In this document: positions 1-11,482 of the stretch, piece after piece | How the letters are laid out: each line of letters opens with the position of its first letter | Position numbering within the stretch: the first letter of the stretch is position 1 | NCBI GenBank assembly: GCA_002205965.3 | Contig: NADL03000705.1 | Coordinates: 682,001 to 746,000, forward strand | DNA: 64,000 bases | Reading direction: 5' to 3' | Source: Kappaphycus alvarezii | Lineage: Eukaryota; Rhodophyta; Florideophyceae; Gigartinales; Solieriaceae | Notes under the pieces: generated by a model | What the model was told of the DNA's origin: nothing | The model's database searches: none | The model's input: the letters and a program-made list of their open reading frames with translations, nothing else | Program-made: the position numbers and the translations under genes

Positions 1-1
1 G

Positions 2-274
2 GTGTCTGAGACCAGTAATGGGGAAGTAAACTTTCGACGGGTTCAACCTCGTTGTAGTACTCCGCTTTTTGTCGATCTTCAAGAGCCAACTCAAGATCAC
101 ACTGGTAAAGGTGCAGCCCTTCTTATCTTGCCAGAGTTCCTGGCCCGAGACGCTCGAGATGCTTTGGAGGCAAGCTTCGAGATCTCTGGAGAGATGGGAT
201 GTGGCTTCACAACGTGGCCCGAGGGCGTGCAGTTCTTGTTAAGAACGTACGCGAAGGACCGCTACAAAGAGTAA
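2..274 (+). pseudogene. gag-like segment of the Ty3/gypsy element
   Basis: Open stretch of about 90 residues at the left edge, upstream of and on the same strand as the gypsy protease and polymerase. It contains a plausible helical segment (FLARDARDALEASF) and no recognised nucleic-acid-binding knuckle. The assignment to gag rests mainly on position, and the true start may lie outside the window. Low-complexity, charged sequence follows to about 1.4 kb with no recognisable domain. It is a fossil fragment. Confidence 0.4.
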
Positions 275-1439
275 GCCTCCGCGGAAATGGTTTAGATGAC
301 GCAGCGTCCGAATGAGGACCAGGTATTTTTTGCTACACGCCCTAACCGGCTCGATAACGCGTGCGGAGGAGTCTACACCGACCGTAACCGTATGACACGC
401 TTCATCCGTGGAGTCCGTCCAGACATCAAGCCACTTAGACGTCTGGCGATGATCGAATTGGTGGAAAAACGCCACCGAGATTGGCGATTCACACCGAACG
501 ATGAGGCCGGATAAGCCAGCTGAGAAGGAGATGACCTCTCGCAAGGTTTTGCGTGTGTCGGTCGACGAAATCAGAAGGAAAAAGATGGTCCCGTTGGACG
601 CTCGAGACGAAGGGGAATCTCCTTCGGATGAGTCCGAGGGGAAGACCGGAAAAAAGCAGGCAGCTCGTTCGAAGAGCGCTGTGATGCTCGCAGAGGAGGG
701 ACTATATCCGCCATCAGCGTCTCCTTCGATCACGGGAAGTTTGGGGACCACGTTGTACGAGAAGTCGTTAGAGACCCCTGGGGACGCATTTGTAGTGGTG
801 TCGAACCACAACCAGTGGATTCCGGCATATGCTCAATCAACGCGCCAACAGAGGCCGCGTTAGTTGTCCTTACCGTACTAGCCGAACGACATCTGCTTTT
901 AGTGTTTCTGCTTGGGACACAAGATAACCATCTGTAGCCATCATCAGAGGTTTTACCAGGAGCAACAGCACTTGGCATTTGTTCAGGAGAACTACTGGGC
1001 TCTATCGCAAGAGCAGGAGGACTGATTGGAGAACGCAGGCAGAACGCCGTCGTTCGCGTTACGAACTCCAACCGGAGGACAGGACTGCTCTCGCCTTCGT
1101 AAAGATCAGGACATGCCCAAGAAGGCCCAAGATGGTGGGAAGAGTCGAGTTAATTGCCATCCCCACCACCCTTAACACCGCAGCAGGCGCAAACATACCA
1201 GCAATACCTAACGCCTCCGAACCCTGAGGTTCCGAAAAAGCTAAGCAGGGGGGTCCCCCTCCATCACACATTTCGAAGCCGAGGTCCCTCTTTAGCAGGA
1301 CACGCCCCGAAACAGAGCAACCCGACACACCTACGTGCGTCATGAAACGTCCTTTCGGACTACCAGCTTCAATTACTACAGGAGAATACTTGGCAGACCC
1401 GGTGATGAGGTTTTCAAAGTGCAACTATAAAATTGAAGC

Positions 1440-1880
1440 GTCCATTGGACCGAGTTTGTCATGCATGACCCTCAGGTTGACGGTGTTTGACACCGGAGCA
1501 GGCCGAGTTTAGTTCGTGCGAACGTGTTGCAAGAAGAAGTCCTTCGGGACATGGATACATCTAGAGAGAGATGGTGAATCTCCGGTCCTCATCAAAGCAT
1601 GCGTTGCGAACGCTTGGCATCGTACGAATCACCTTACAGGTGGGAGCTTATTTGACTAAGCAACCATGCATCGCAGTACGTGAAATGGCCGCCGACGTCA
1701 TCCTCGGCTGTACGTTTACCGACTATCACGTCGACAACATCAGCATCCGCAAGCGGAAGGTGGTCCCCTTGGACGGAAGCACAGTCCCTATCCTACGCAG
1801 GAGGGACGGTATACCACAGAAATCCGTGCCATACAGGACTTACGCGTTCCGCCACCTCCACCAGAGGACCGGATCCTGAG
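1440..1880 (+). pseudogene. aspartic protease region of the Ty3/gypsy element
   Basis: The motif FDTGAG at about 1486-1503 is the D-T/S-G active-site signature of retroelement pepsin-like proteases, preceded by a hydrophobic strand (LRLTV), as the family requires. It lies between the gag-like part and reverse transcriptase on the same strand. The rest of the protease is less clear. The protease would cut the polyprotein into its working parts. This copy is a fossil and is not expected to act. Confidence 0.6.
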
Positions 1881-2475
1881 AATTTCGCGTACAACGATAC
1901 TACAACCGGAAACGTAGTCCTGGGTGGACGTCTTTGCGGAAATATCAGAAGTTCAGTTCTTGGAACTGAACGACAAGCTATTTGGTAGCCAATTGGTATC
2001 ACTGTCCCCAGTCATCTTGGAAGTTCAGAAGAATGTGCCCTTCAAAGTGAAATTCGCAAACTTCGCTTCGAATCCAACGCGTCTTTCGAGACTTCAACCA
2101 CTGGGATGGGTGGTACCAGCGCCGGAGAAGACGGCTGTGTTCGCTGTCAACTTCGAAGATGAAGTCTCGTCCGCTGTAAGTGACGAGGACCTCTAAAAGA
2201 GCACAGAGAAGGCGAAGAATAAATTGCCCGAATTGGAGGGGGAGGGGCTTGCTGCCGCTTTGTCGCCCGAAATCACTCATGACGGAGTCTGGCAAGTAAC
2301 TGACGTCCCTTCCGTGGAAGAAGAGGACTTGGATCATCTGCCGAGCTCGGCTCGGTGCGAGGGTTCGCAAGATGCTCCATCCTTTCGAGGACATGTGGAG
2401 CGGTAAGCTGGGCACCCTAGGGGTTACACAGCATTGCATTACGCTTAAAGATGTAGCTAAACCAGCCTACTAACA

Positions 2476-3742
2476 GCCTAACCGCGCAGGGCCAAAATCG
2501 CGCGAGATCGAGCGACAGGAGGTCGACAAGATGCTTAAGAAGGTGATCGAGCCGTCACAGTCTGAATGGGCTAGTCCGTTGGTGATAATCCCCAAGCCGG
2601 ACCGATCGTTGATATTCTGTGTCGACTACAGAAAGCTAACCTAGATCACGGTGAAAGACACTACACCCTCCCGAGGATGGACGAATGTCTAGAATCACTT
2701 GGAGATGTGGAGTACTTCACTGCGTTGGACTGTAACGCAGGTTACTGGCAGATGCCTATCGCACCGGAAGACAGGGAAAAGACGACCATCATCTACCACG
2801 CCGATTGTTATCAGTTCCACCGCATGTCCTTTGGGCTCTGTAACGCTCCCACGACCTTCCAACGTGCAGTCGATATCCTACTCTCTAAGTTCCGATGAAG
2901 AGCCTGTGTAGTGTATCTAGACGACATCATTGTCTTTTCAAAGACTTTCGAGGACCACCTCAAAGAAATTGAGGAGGTAATGCGCGTCCTCTGTGACGCT
3001 GGAGTCACTCTCAAGTTGAAGAAGTGTTCTTTCTTCGCCCAGTCAGTGGACTACTTGGGCATAGAATCCACCCGTGAAGCTAGAAGTAGCAATGAAGAAC
3101 TTGAATGCCGTCGAAGGCTTCAAGGAACCTGTGAACCAAACATAATTGAGATAATTAATCGGACTGTGTAACGTTTACAGAAGGTTCGTGCCGAAATTTC
3201 ACGCGTACCGCACCGCTGGCTGCGCTCCTGCAGAAAGGCCAGGACTCCGAGTTGAACCTGTTCAGCGAGGACGAGATAGAAGCATTCGAAATGCTGAAGA
3301 ATGCGCTCGCCAACCCGCCGATACTTCAGCTCCCCCGGATGGATCTTCCGTTCTCAGTCGACACCGACGCATGCGACTACCAGGTCGGTTGTGCGTTGAT
3401 GCAGACGCATGAAAACGGGAAGAGGTACCACGTCAGATTCTGGAGTAGAAAGCTCTCAGGAGCCGAGCTAAACTACTCCTTTAGAGAGAAGGAATGCCTA
3501 GCTATCATCTGGGCGTGCTAAATCCTGAGACTTTATCTCGAGCGTACGCTCTTCGATCTTTACACTGATCATCTGGCCCTGAAATGGCTCATGACGATAA
3601 CATATGCAGCTGGACGTCTCACAAGATGGATAATTCGTTTGTTGGAGTTCGACTTCACGGTACACTACCGTAAGGGGGCGAAGAACAACATCGCGGACGC
3701 CTTGACGCGGCTCCCTACTTGAGGATACACAGCGAAGGGTCC
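2476..3742 (+). pseudogene. reverse transcriptase and RNase H of the Ty3/gypsy element
   Basis: Clear Ty3/gypsy polymerase signatures follow in order: a region that binds primer and nucleotide (SEWASPLVIIPKPD, about 2560-2610), FTALDCNAGYWQMPI near 2717-2760, FGLCNAPTTFQR near 2830-2865, the YLDD catalytic box near 2915, and KKCSFF near 3018-3035. RNase H follows, with the D-T-D-A-C-D segment near 3360 and the A-D-A-L-T-R-L-P end near 3700. Known role: it copies element RNA into DNA and removes the RNA strand. The homology is strong although the copy is broken. Confidence 0.92.
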
Positions 3743-4129
3743 CGACCTGGACATTCCATCTCCTCATAGGAGCTGGGGATCCAGCTGATCAGGTCGATTG
3801 CCTCGAGGTCGAGCCGCTATGGGTCGTGAAACACGAAGAAGAAAAATGGGAAGTCGAACCACACGACTGAGAGGACGAGCACGAGTCCTAAAGTCCCCCG
3901 GGACCGGCGTGGGATGAGGTATCAGCCGTTGCTCGAGCCGGGCTGAGCTCGCTGAAGGTTGAAGACCCTCTGATGTCTCATGCTCGAGACTAGTATTGCC
4001 AAGAGTTAAAGAAGGTAATTGAGAGAAAGGAGCCGATATGGTTCAGGGAAGACTCGAGGGGTCTCATCCTAAGACTCTCGCCAGTCGACCGGGCCGTTCA
4101 AGTCGCCATACCGAAGGAATGACGTTCGA

Positions 4130-4990
4130 AGGTGCTGTATATGGCACACCACACAGCCCTCACAGGGCACCCCGGCGGTACAAGGATGTACCACACGTTA
4201 CGCCGGCAAGTCTACTTTCCGTCGATGTCGACCGATGTGGTCAAGACAACACGGAATTGCGCAAGGTGCGCTTAGGAGCGAGTCAAGTTATGCAAACATG
4301 TGTCGTTCTTGAAGCTGTTCCCAGCGACGCAGCCTCCGGAGTTCGTAGGCATTGACCTACTAGGTCCGTTACAACGCTCCTCGAGCGGGAAAGAGTACCT
4401 ACTATTCATAAACGAGAGGTTCTCCAAACTACCGAAGACTTGTGCCGCTTGCTACGGTTTCGGCCTACACGGTTGCAAAGGCATTTTGGGAACACTGGGT
4501 GTTACACTGTAGAATCTCAGGTTACGTCCTGTCGGAAAATGGTGGCAAATTCGCCTCGAAGTTCTTCCAAGCCGTGTGTACGAGCCTCGGGTGAGGAACC
4601 TCGTTACGTCCGCGTACCACCCGCAGACAATCGGACAAACAGAGCAGTTTAACCGCACCATCCTAGCCGGATCCGGCACTTTGTGGCTGAACACCAGCGG
4701 GACGGGATCAGTTCTCACCGGGGCTGACTTATACCTACAATACTACAGTAAATCGCGGAATCGGATGGCTACGTTCGATCTGGTCCTGAGTCGGCCCCCG
4801 AAACTGTTCTTCATGGAGAACGCCGAGGAAGTCTCGACTGAGAGACCCACGCCTCGAGAGGCTAAGTTGTTTTTTGGAAAGACTTGGACGGTTGATGGAG
4901 ACAGCGGTACCGAAGCTGAAAGCCACCCAAGCCCACAAGGCGAACTTTGACGCAAGAGTTCGTCCACCGAACTTTGAGTTCGTCCTCGGA
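4130..4990 (+). pseudogene. integrase of the Ty3/gypsy element
   Basis: The zinc-binding region (HTALTGHPGG, then the NCARC cysteine pair near 4255-4270) is followed by the catalytic core: FVGIDLLGP near 4340-4365, HPQTIGQTEQFNRT near 4617-4657 with the catalytic glutamate, and a typical FDLVLSRPP segment near 4775-4805. After it comes the ANFDARVRPPNFEFVLGQYVFLE-type C-terminal segment to about 5015. Integrase joins the DNA copy to host DNA. The copy has several breaks and is treated as a fossil. Confidence 0.9.
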
Positions 4991-6119
4991 CAGTATGTCT
5001 TCCTGGAACGGAGTCTAAGGTCGACGAACAGGAAGGGAACCTTTACACGAAAGCACTGGGTCCGTTCAAGGTCCTACGGACAGGAAGTAACACTGTTACT
5101 ATTTGTTGTCACGACAAAGACGACCAGCAGGATACATTATCTCTCGACCGCGTGGTGCCCGCGCCCACGCCGGAACCTCGGCTCCCTACGTTGGTAGAGG
5201 AGTCGGCAGACCGTACAGGAGAAGGAGGCATAGGGTCTCCCCGGGGAGCGCCCTCGCTCCCGAGAGCCTGAGATAGGCGTGGTAACTTGCTTAAGCCCGG
5301 TGAAGGACGAGGGTTCAGCGCAAGAACATGCGCCGGGGAGCCCTGCAGGGATTATGGAGAAGGATGGGGAGATCCTCTCCCAAGGCGTGGCGATGACGCT
5401 GCTAGGATCAGCAATGACGAGGTCCTCGCGGACAAGTCACCTCAGCTCGAGGCAGAGGAGTGAGAGTCTACGGTAGAAAACGAAGTTCAGTGAAAGGGCC
5501 TGCACAGGAAGAAGACAAGTGAACCAAGTCCCTGTCAGGGACAGTGCCGCGTCGCGTAAGCACGGCTTCGGTCGACGTTGAGTTGGACAAGGGGGAGCAG
5601 GAAGCTCCTGAAAAGGAAGGCACAAAAGTATCCCGGAAGGACAAGCAAGGCTCTGAGGTGCAAGATACACCGGCGGAGAAGGAAGTAACGGGGCCCCGCC
5701 CCAGGGCAGGGAAGTTTACAGTGAGAAGTCCAGCCAGGAACGCTATTCGCGGAAACGGTTCCGCACGGGTCGAACAAGCGACTGGGACACCCGTTACAGG
5801 AATTGCAGTAGGGGGCCACGTGATGACAGGAAGGGGGCACGTACCCCCAGGTATGACCTAAGGTCACGTGCCAAGTACAGTATGGGGTCTGTTGAGGATG
5901 GCTTTTCGGAAACAGCTCTCCCTCGGAGACCAGACCTGGCGCCTGATACTGGCACAAGCTTCCCGACCGCGCGGGGGCCTGAGGATCAGGAAGAGGGCCC
6001 TGGGGAGCAGTATCGGTCCGAAGCCCTACGCATGGGCGATGCCGTAGCTTTCAGAGAGGGGCCATCAGAAGACGATACCCCTCATGACACTACTGTAGCC
6101 GCGGCGCCTTGGCCGTTTT

Positions 6120-6290
6120 CCAGGTTCGAGAGGTCGCCCACCAACGCGGCGCGCGACTTCGTGTTCGACAATATCGTGGACTCCGACGGATAAAGCGGGC
6201 TTTACCGCGTCCGGTAGTTTAGATGCTCCGCCGAGGAGGACACGTGGGAGCCCCTACACCACTTGCCTCACAACATGGTATTGCGGTAGC
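6120..6290 (+). pseudogene. chromodomain-like end of the Ty3/gypsy element
   Basis: The plus strand reads DFVFDNIVDSDG near 6145-6190, followed by YRVR and then EEDTWEPLHHLPHNMV near 6235-6282. This is the layout of a chromodomain: an initial Y/F-x-V-x-x-I strand, then the W-E-P-x-x-x-L/N-L helix. Chromodomains at the integrase C-terminus define chromoviruses and are thought to steer integration to marked chromatin. Unusually, some 1.1 kb of low-complexity Glu/Gly/Pro-rich sequence separates it from the integrase core. Confidence 0.65.
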
Positions 6291-7900
6291 CCCGTAGACC
6301 CGAGTCCCTTCGACGGGAGAGATCCCTCGGGATGCCATGTCAGAAACCGACGTTGCAAGGTAATCCTCTTGAGGTAGCGAGCTGCGCCACTCCACGGTGT
6401 CCAAGTGCATCCAATCCCCACGGTCATAGACCGGAGTCTGGGTCTCTGTTAGGACAGGGAGATGACGTCTCGTTGCCGGAATACGGCTCCAATTGATAAT
6501 GGTAATTTCGTCCAGAAGGGCCTCCAGATCACAGGCATCACTCATTGTAGCACACAGCGCTGAGGTCCCCACACTGCGAATCAGGGCACGGAGGTCATGC
6601 TGAAGGAAGTGAAGGGTTCCTCCTTGAGCTTCATACATGAGTTCTTTAGCCACTTCGGCGGCCCATTACCAACCGAAAGCGCCCCATTGTTGGCTCTCGG
6701 GATCGCTCATGAGGTTTGAGCACAAGTACGTGACGATGCGTGGGGTCTCCACTGCAAGTCAGTAATTGACCTCCAATGGTGCAAACCAGTGTGGGACCGC
6801 CAAGTAGCGCTGCGAGAGTCGCTCACGGCGGACGCACATGGCTTCCTTACAATGCGTGGGGATGAAAAAACCAGTCTTGTGGCGGAGCTTGCGTTCCTCC
6901 CGCCGACCTGAGCGGGGCATATGGGTGTACCCGTTGTCCACGTTCGTTGGACTCTCGCAAGGGATGGCACTTGCTCTTAGCGAATGATAGGACGCCGCAT
7001 GGCGAACACAAGTGCCCAGCCCTTGGGGGACCGCCTTTTGAAACAAGCCAAGGCGCGGACGTACGACTCCTTGTATTCAAAACGACCGAAGGCCATGTCC
7101 AAGCCCCAATCCGGTGGAATCAGGAGACGTGTCCTGTGGAGCACTTGTAGACGGTTGCGGAGTGCCTTGTCCATGTTGAGCCCCGGAGGCTGATGCCGCT
7201 TCAGCGAGGAGTTTTTTTGGGCCATACGCACTACGAAACTGCCAGTCCCAAAACTGGGACACTGCACGAGACAATCCGGGGGCCACCTCCACAAAGTCGT
7301 CCAGAAATGACGACTCTTGTCCACTGGCACCGACGCCCGGGGTTCCATATCCTCCTGTGGCCTCCGCCTTGGGCTGAACCGGTTCACTCCGAGGCTCCAC
7401 TGGACTTCTCTTGTAGCATCGGCGGGCCCTGTAGGGGCTTGAGACAGCGAGAGACCAACGCACAAGGCGGGCTGAGAAGACGAAAAAGGAGTTGAAGTTC
7501 TAGCCGCCGGATACACGGAGGAGGCCGGGGGCCTTGTGTTGATGATTGAGGCCGTACCGGGGCGGGGACACGGAAGTCTGAACGTTAATTGGGAGGTTGA
7601 GAAGAGGAGCCAGTGCCCGGGACGGGCTGGTAAGAAGGGGGTGTAACGGCCGTCCTTTCGGCGCTGGAGTACTCATGTGACCGAGGAGGAATCGAGGTCC
7701 ACGGTCGCGAAGAAGTGGGATACGGGTTGGTCACCGCCTAATAGGGTCGTCCCGCCCGATAGAAGGGGGATCAACTAGAGGGCCGTGTCCTCGGTAGGAC
7801 TCCGGCGAACGCTCCTGACGGCGTCAATCCGCGTAGGGATCCGAATAAAACGGGTCGTAGCTTCTATACGAGGCTTCCGCCCGTGAAAAATGGGGCTCCG
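6219..7900 (-). pseudogene. gag-like relic of an unidentified retroelement family
   Basis: Minus-strand coding pieces between the plus-strand gypsy element and the minus-strand Copia element. A Pro/Ser/Tyr-rich front (about 7900-7150) is followed by a segment with PPDWGLDMAFGRFEY near 7130-7090, RLSQRYLAVPHW near 6815-6780, a long helical stretch ending in LEALLDEITIINW near 6535-6480, and a YDRGDWMH-type segment near 6430-6400. The same order and short motifs (PDW, RYLxVPxW, LxxLLxxI, YxxxGD) occur in the plus-strand gag-like region at 61.4-64 kb, so these are probably two copies of one family. It is broken in several places. No enzyme domain is present, so gag is an inference from composition and position. 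Confidence 0.5.
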
Positions 7901-8022
7901 AAGTCGAACAGGGCGAAAGGGAACGACATATTCTTCGCGATGTTCCTCCGCGAGGCGGCAGCTTGTCGGAAAGACGAAGGACGGTCTCCGTAAGGATCTT
8001 CGTACCTTGGAGTTGCCGAGGG

Positions 8023-8402
8023 CGCAGCATAGGGGTCCGCCACGCCGCTTTCACTGCTTTGTTGAATTCAGCCACTTTTCCATCTGACATCGCAGACTCT
8101 GTTACTTGTGCAGCTCTATTCACTGCACATGCAAGTGTAGGCAGTGAGGCGCAGCATAGGGGTCCGCCCCCCACTTTCACCGCTTTGTTGTATTCAGCCA
8201 CTTTTCCAGTTCCTTCCCCCTTAGGGTATCGGTATACCCTTTTTGAGTCGATTATGGTTGTCTGGAAAACCATGGGATAGATCGGATATACCTTCCAAGA
8301 GTAAAACACCCAAACGTTTCCCCCTTTTCCATCTGACATAGTAGACTCTGTTACATCTGCAGCTCTATTCACTGCACACGCAAGTGTAGGCAGTGATAAT
8401 AC
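8023..8402. repeat. local direct repeat within the Copia RNase H region
   Basis: The sequence GCGCAGCATAGGGGTCCGCC starts at 8024 and again at 8150. The segment reading CTCTATTCACTGCAC, with GCAAGTGTAGGCAGTGA after it, occurs near 8113-8145 and again near 8364-8397. Between the copies lies about 120 bp of different sequence (about 8206-8327) containing two small hairpins, GGGTAT-CGG-TATACCC-like and ATGGTT...AACCAT. The repeats show that the fossil has rearranged locally. Confidence 0.75.
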
Positions 8403-8405
8403 CAT

Positions 8406-9270
8406 CTAAGACAGCATTGCACGGTATCTCCTAAACATCTCGAATGAACATCCTTTCGGAGCTAGATGCAGTCTCTTAGCGTGGCGTTCTTGAGAAAGCA
8501 AAAACTCACCCTTTCTGAGGGTACTCACCATGCTGCCGAAGAACTCAAAATTATCATATACTCTAGGCTTTGAGTCGAATAGCGTTTTCAAACTTCTTTG
8601 TCCCTGAATTTAAGTTATCGTCCACGTAGATCCCCATGACTCCTTCTAATGTCCCATGCGATATCTTTAAGTAAAGAGCTGGATCGCAATACTGGCTTCC
8701 ATACCAAGGTCCTCGTCGACATGCAACTGCCCCGTGACACCCCCATAATCACCAGCATCGCATACCCGTACAGAGGGCGCAGCAATTCGAGCAGATCATC
8801 ACCAGAGATTCCAATGATCTCGAGGTCCTCTTTTTGGGCAGGACGAAGATCTTGCGACTCATGGGATCCTGGCTTTGCAGGTATGCTTGATTCACGTCAT
8901 GGGAGAAAACTCGGAATCCTTTGATAGAAGCAACGGAAAGGATGAGACGTATAGAAGATGCACGAAGGGTGGGGATGTCATGCACCATGTATGGCTTGTC
9001 CTTATCGGGGTGACCTTGGGCTACGAACCGTGCCTTGGGCTTCTCATTAGCGGATCCACTGTCTTTAAGGCAAGGGCAAACCTCCCACCTAATTTATTTG
9101 CCTCATGGGAAACTTCCGACTTTTGTACTACTTTCCAGACTTTTCGATTCTTCAAGCCAGTTATTTCATCGACTTCAGCCCTGTTGAACACCAGCGTCCG
9201 CCCTCTTGGGTCTCTTGGCTTAAGGACCTTTGTAATATGTACCCCGATGAATGCAAAATGGTTTGTTTAG
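8406..9270 (-). pseudogene. reverse transcriptase of the Copia-type element
   Basis: Characteristic Copia reverse-transcriptase text on the minus strand: DIPTLRASSIRLILSVAS near 8980-8925, DVNQAYLQSQ near 8900-8870, and LLELLRPLYGYADAGDYWG near 8795-8735, matching the family's K-A-Y-L-Q and L-Y-G-L-x-x-A-G/P-x-x-W blocks. An acidic linker (9473-9267) and a KNRKVWKVV-type front lie upstream in element orientation. It is broken and fossil. Confidence 0.8.
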
Positions 9271-9532
9271 TCGACATCCAGGGCATCTGCGATCCTCTTA
9301 CGTTCCAGTTCATTCTCCTTAATGCCTTCTAGAATTTGTAAAAGCTCGTCGTCCTCACCCTCAACCTGGGGCTCAGATGGATTTGGGTGTACCGTGCCAG
9401 GAGCCGATTCCTTCGGCAGCGTTACACCACCTTCATCATGCAACTTGGCAGAGGCGGAGTCGTCTACGTTCAAGCTCGTGGGCCCAGCCGGATAGGAAGG
9501 TTGCTTGCGTTCTCCGTTATTTGGGGAAGGTT

Positions 9533-10666
9533 CTAGGAGCGATCGTGGTATTGCCTGACCTTGTTGACGGAAGCCCTGAAGGAACGATCACAACTGTCCA
9601 AAGTGAGCATCTTTCCGTCCTTTTCTCGAATAACAAAGGGGCAAGTCCATTTTGCTACAGGTTTCTCGCGGTACATAAGTAATTCGTACCCTACGTCGTA
9701 CAGTAAATCTGTGGCAGCCGGAACATTAGACCGTAGAGCAGTATTGATGCGCGCCGCATGAAGATACGCTTCATCCTTCCGAGCATTATCAAGGGCCTTC
9801 ATTCTTGTGGCTTGGTCTTGCAACTTCTGTGGATACAAGGGAATCCGCGGGAGAACACCGAACACCAGCAGGGTCGGCACGAGACCAGAGGGGCCAGCAG
9901 TATCATTGACAGCTTTGACTGCCAGCTGGAGTGTGAGGTCTCGGTCTAAAGGGGGATTATCCGTACTTATCTTATTATACACACGACGAAGATAAGAGTG
10001 ATACCGTTCACCAGTCCCAATGGAATTACGGCTCTATACCCAGATGCCTTTGCAGAGATAACGGTCGTGTGGAGAATGCTTTCCCATTCATGTGATTGAA
10101 ACTGGGTTCCCTAGTCAGCTGCGATGTGGTCCGGGAATCCGACTAATTCGAAACCCAAATGCGCATAAATGCTTCCCAAACATCCCTAGTGGACTTCTTT
10201 CAAGAAAACAAGCGGAGTTGAATTTCGTTGCCCTATCCACGACATGTAGTGCCTGCTTGACGTCATTCCTTGTGAGGTCAAGGGACACGATTCGGTTGAA
10301 GACGCATTCCCCTTCCGGCACCGCTACACGAAAGCGGTGAGGAGGATCACCTTCCCTTTGGCACACGTCGCACGTAGATGTAATGCGTCTAAGATCTTTC
10401 ATTAAATCTGGCGTGGTAGAGATAGGGTCTACCCTACGCATGACTGCGTACAGTTTTCCTGGCTGCGGGTGATAGAAGTGGCGATGAATCTTTCGGAGTT
10501 CTGATTCTGTAAAATACATTTTCACAGGCCATTCAACATAGACATGACCGCGCTTTCGAATCAGTGGCAGCTTCCACCCATCGCGCTTGGAGACAACCTC
10601 GTCGGTGTCAAAGTCCAGAATGAGGCGCGCTTTAGTAAGAACGTCGAGACCTAATAACAGCGGCAA
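9533..10666 (-). pseudogene. protease end and integrase of the Copia-type element
   Basis: The minus strand begins with a protease C-terminal segment (GLDVLTKARLILDFDTDEV). A zinc-binding integrase front follows (HRHFYHPQPGKLYAVMRR, then CDVCQREG near 10375-10350), and then the catalytic front (FNRIVSLDL near 10280, HVVDRATKFNSACFL near 10245-10200). A later integrase segment at 9980-9535 reads LAVKAVNDTAGPSGLVPTLL and ends with a YREKPVAKWTCPFVI core. The H-H-C-C and D-x-n motifs support the call. This copy is broken. Confidence 0.8.
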
Positions 10667-11482
10667 ATCAATCTCAACAACCTATGCATGAATCACCATG
10701 AAAGTAATCAGTGGAAACGGGGATATTTATTATGATGTACCCAAGTCCTCTGTGCTTGGCGGCGCCAAAATTGAATATAGGCTTTCGTCCTTTCAACATG
10801 CTTTTAAGACTGGTGCCCAGGAGATAGCAATATGCATGCGCTTGCTTTATCCCAATGACTTTTTGTTGAGCTCCGGAGTCTACGCATGCCCTTGGAACTC
10901 TGAAGAGATGTCCTCCACCCAAGCAGAGGTCATGACGAAGATTTCGGCCTCTCTGAACTGTGCTTAGGTCGGCCATGCTCCGCGTTATCACTTGCATCAC
11001 TATTTTCCCCACGGATGCTGCGCGGTCGGCTAATGCTGCCTGGAAAATGCTAAGATCGTCCAAATCATCTTCGCCACAACCGTGATCTTCATCGTCGAGC
11101 TGAGTGCAAAAATCCGCCAAAACGAGGTGCACCGCGTTGCGATCTGAGCTTTTTTTCTTAAAGTATTCCAGTCTCATTGCGACAGCTCTTGCGGTATTGC
11201 GGGTTACTTAAAATATTTCAGCATGTGATTCCGATCTCCACAATTGAAACAGCCTACAATATCGAGGGGACTTTGATCTTTCCTGACGATCTGATGTTGC
11301 GACTACGCAAAAAACGAGGATCCTTAGCGTATCTTCCTTGTCCTGCGTAGTTGATCCCAACGACATCATCAGTGGAAAAAAGATTGTTTCTCAAGACTTG
11401 ATCTCGGGCTTGGGCGACCTTGCCTTCCTTGTCGAGTTGGAATACAGCATTTGAAAGTTCAAATTGTGCGTCGCAACCCTGC

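Larger units (their letters stand above)
1..6290 (+). mobile_element. Ty3/gypsy LTR retrotransposon (chromovirus-like), broken, left end outside window
   Basis: Internal region of a Ty3/gypsy element read left to right. The visible parts follow the family order: a gag-like segment near the left edge, an aspartic protease motif (FDTGAG, about 1486-1503), reverse transcriptase with YLDDIIVF near 2912-2940, RNase H ending in the NNIADALTRLP signature near 3685-3720, integrase with an HHCC-type zinc region and HPQT near 4615, a long charged and Pro/Gly-rich spacer, and a chromodomain-like end (6120-6290). The order RT, RNase H, integrase identifies Ty3/gypsy rather than Copia, and the chromodomain suggests the chromovirus branch. 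The copy has many breaks and looks dead. No 5' LTR lies in the window and no 3' LTR was recognised, so age cannot be read from LTR divergence. The bounds are approximate. Confidence 0.9.

Noticed and set aside
239-811. Minus-strand open frame of 190 codons
   Set aside because: It is antisense to the gypsy element, with no recognisable motif.
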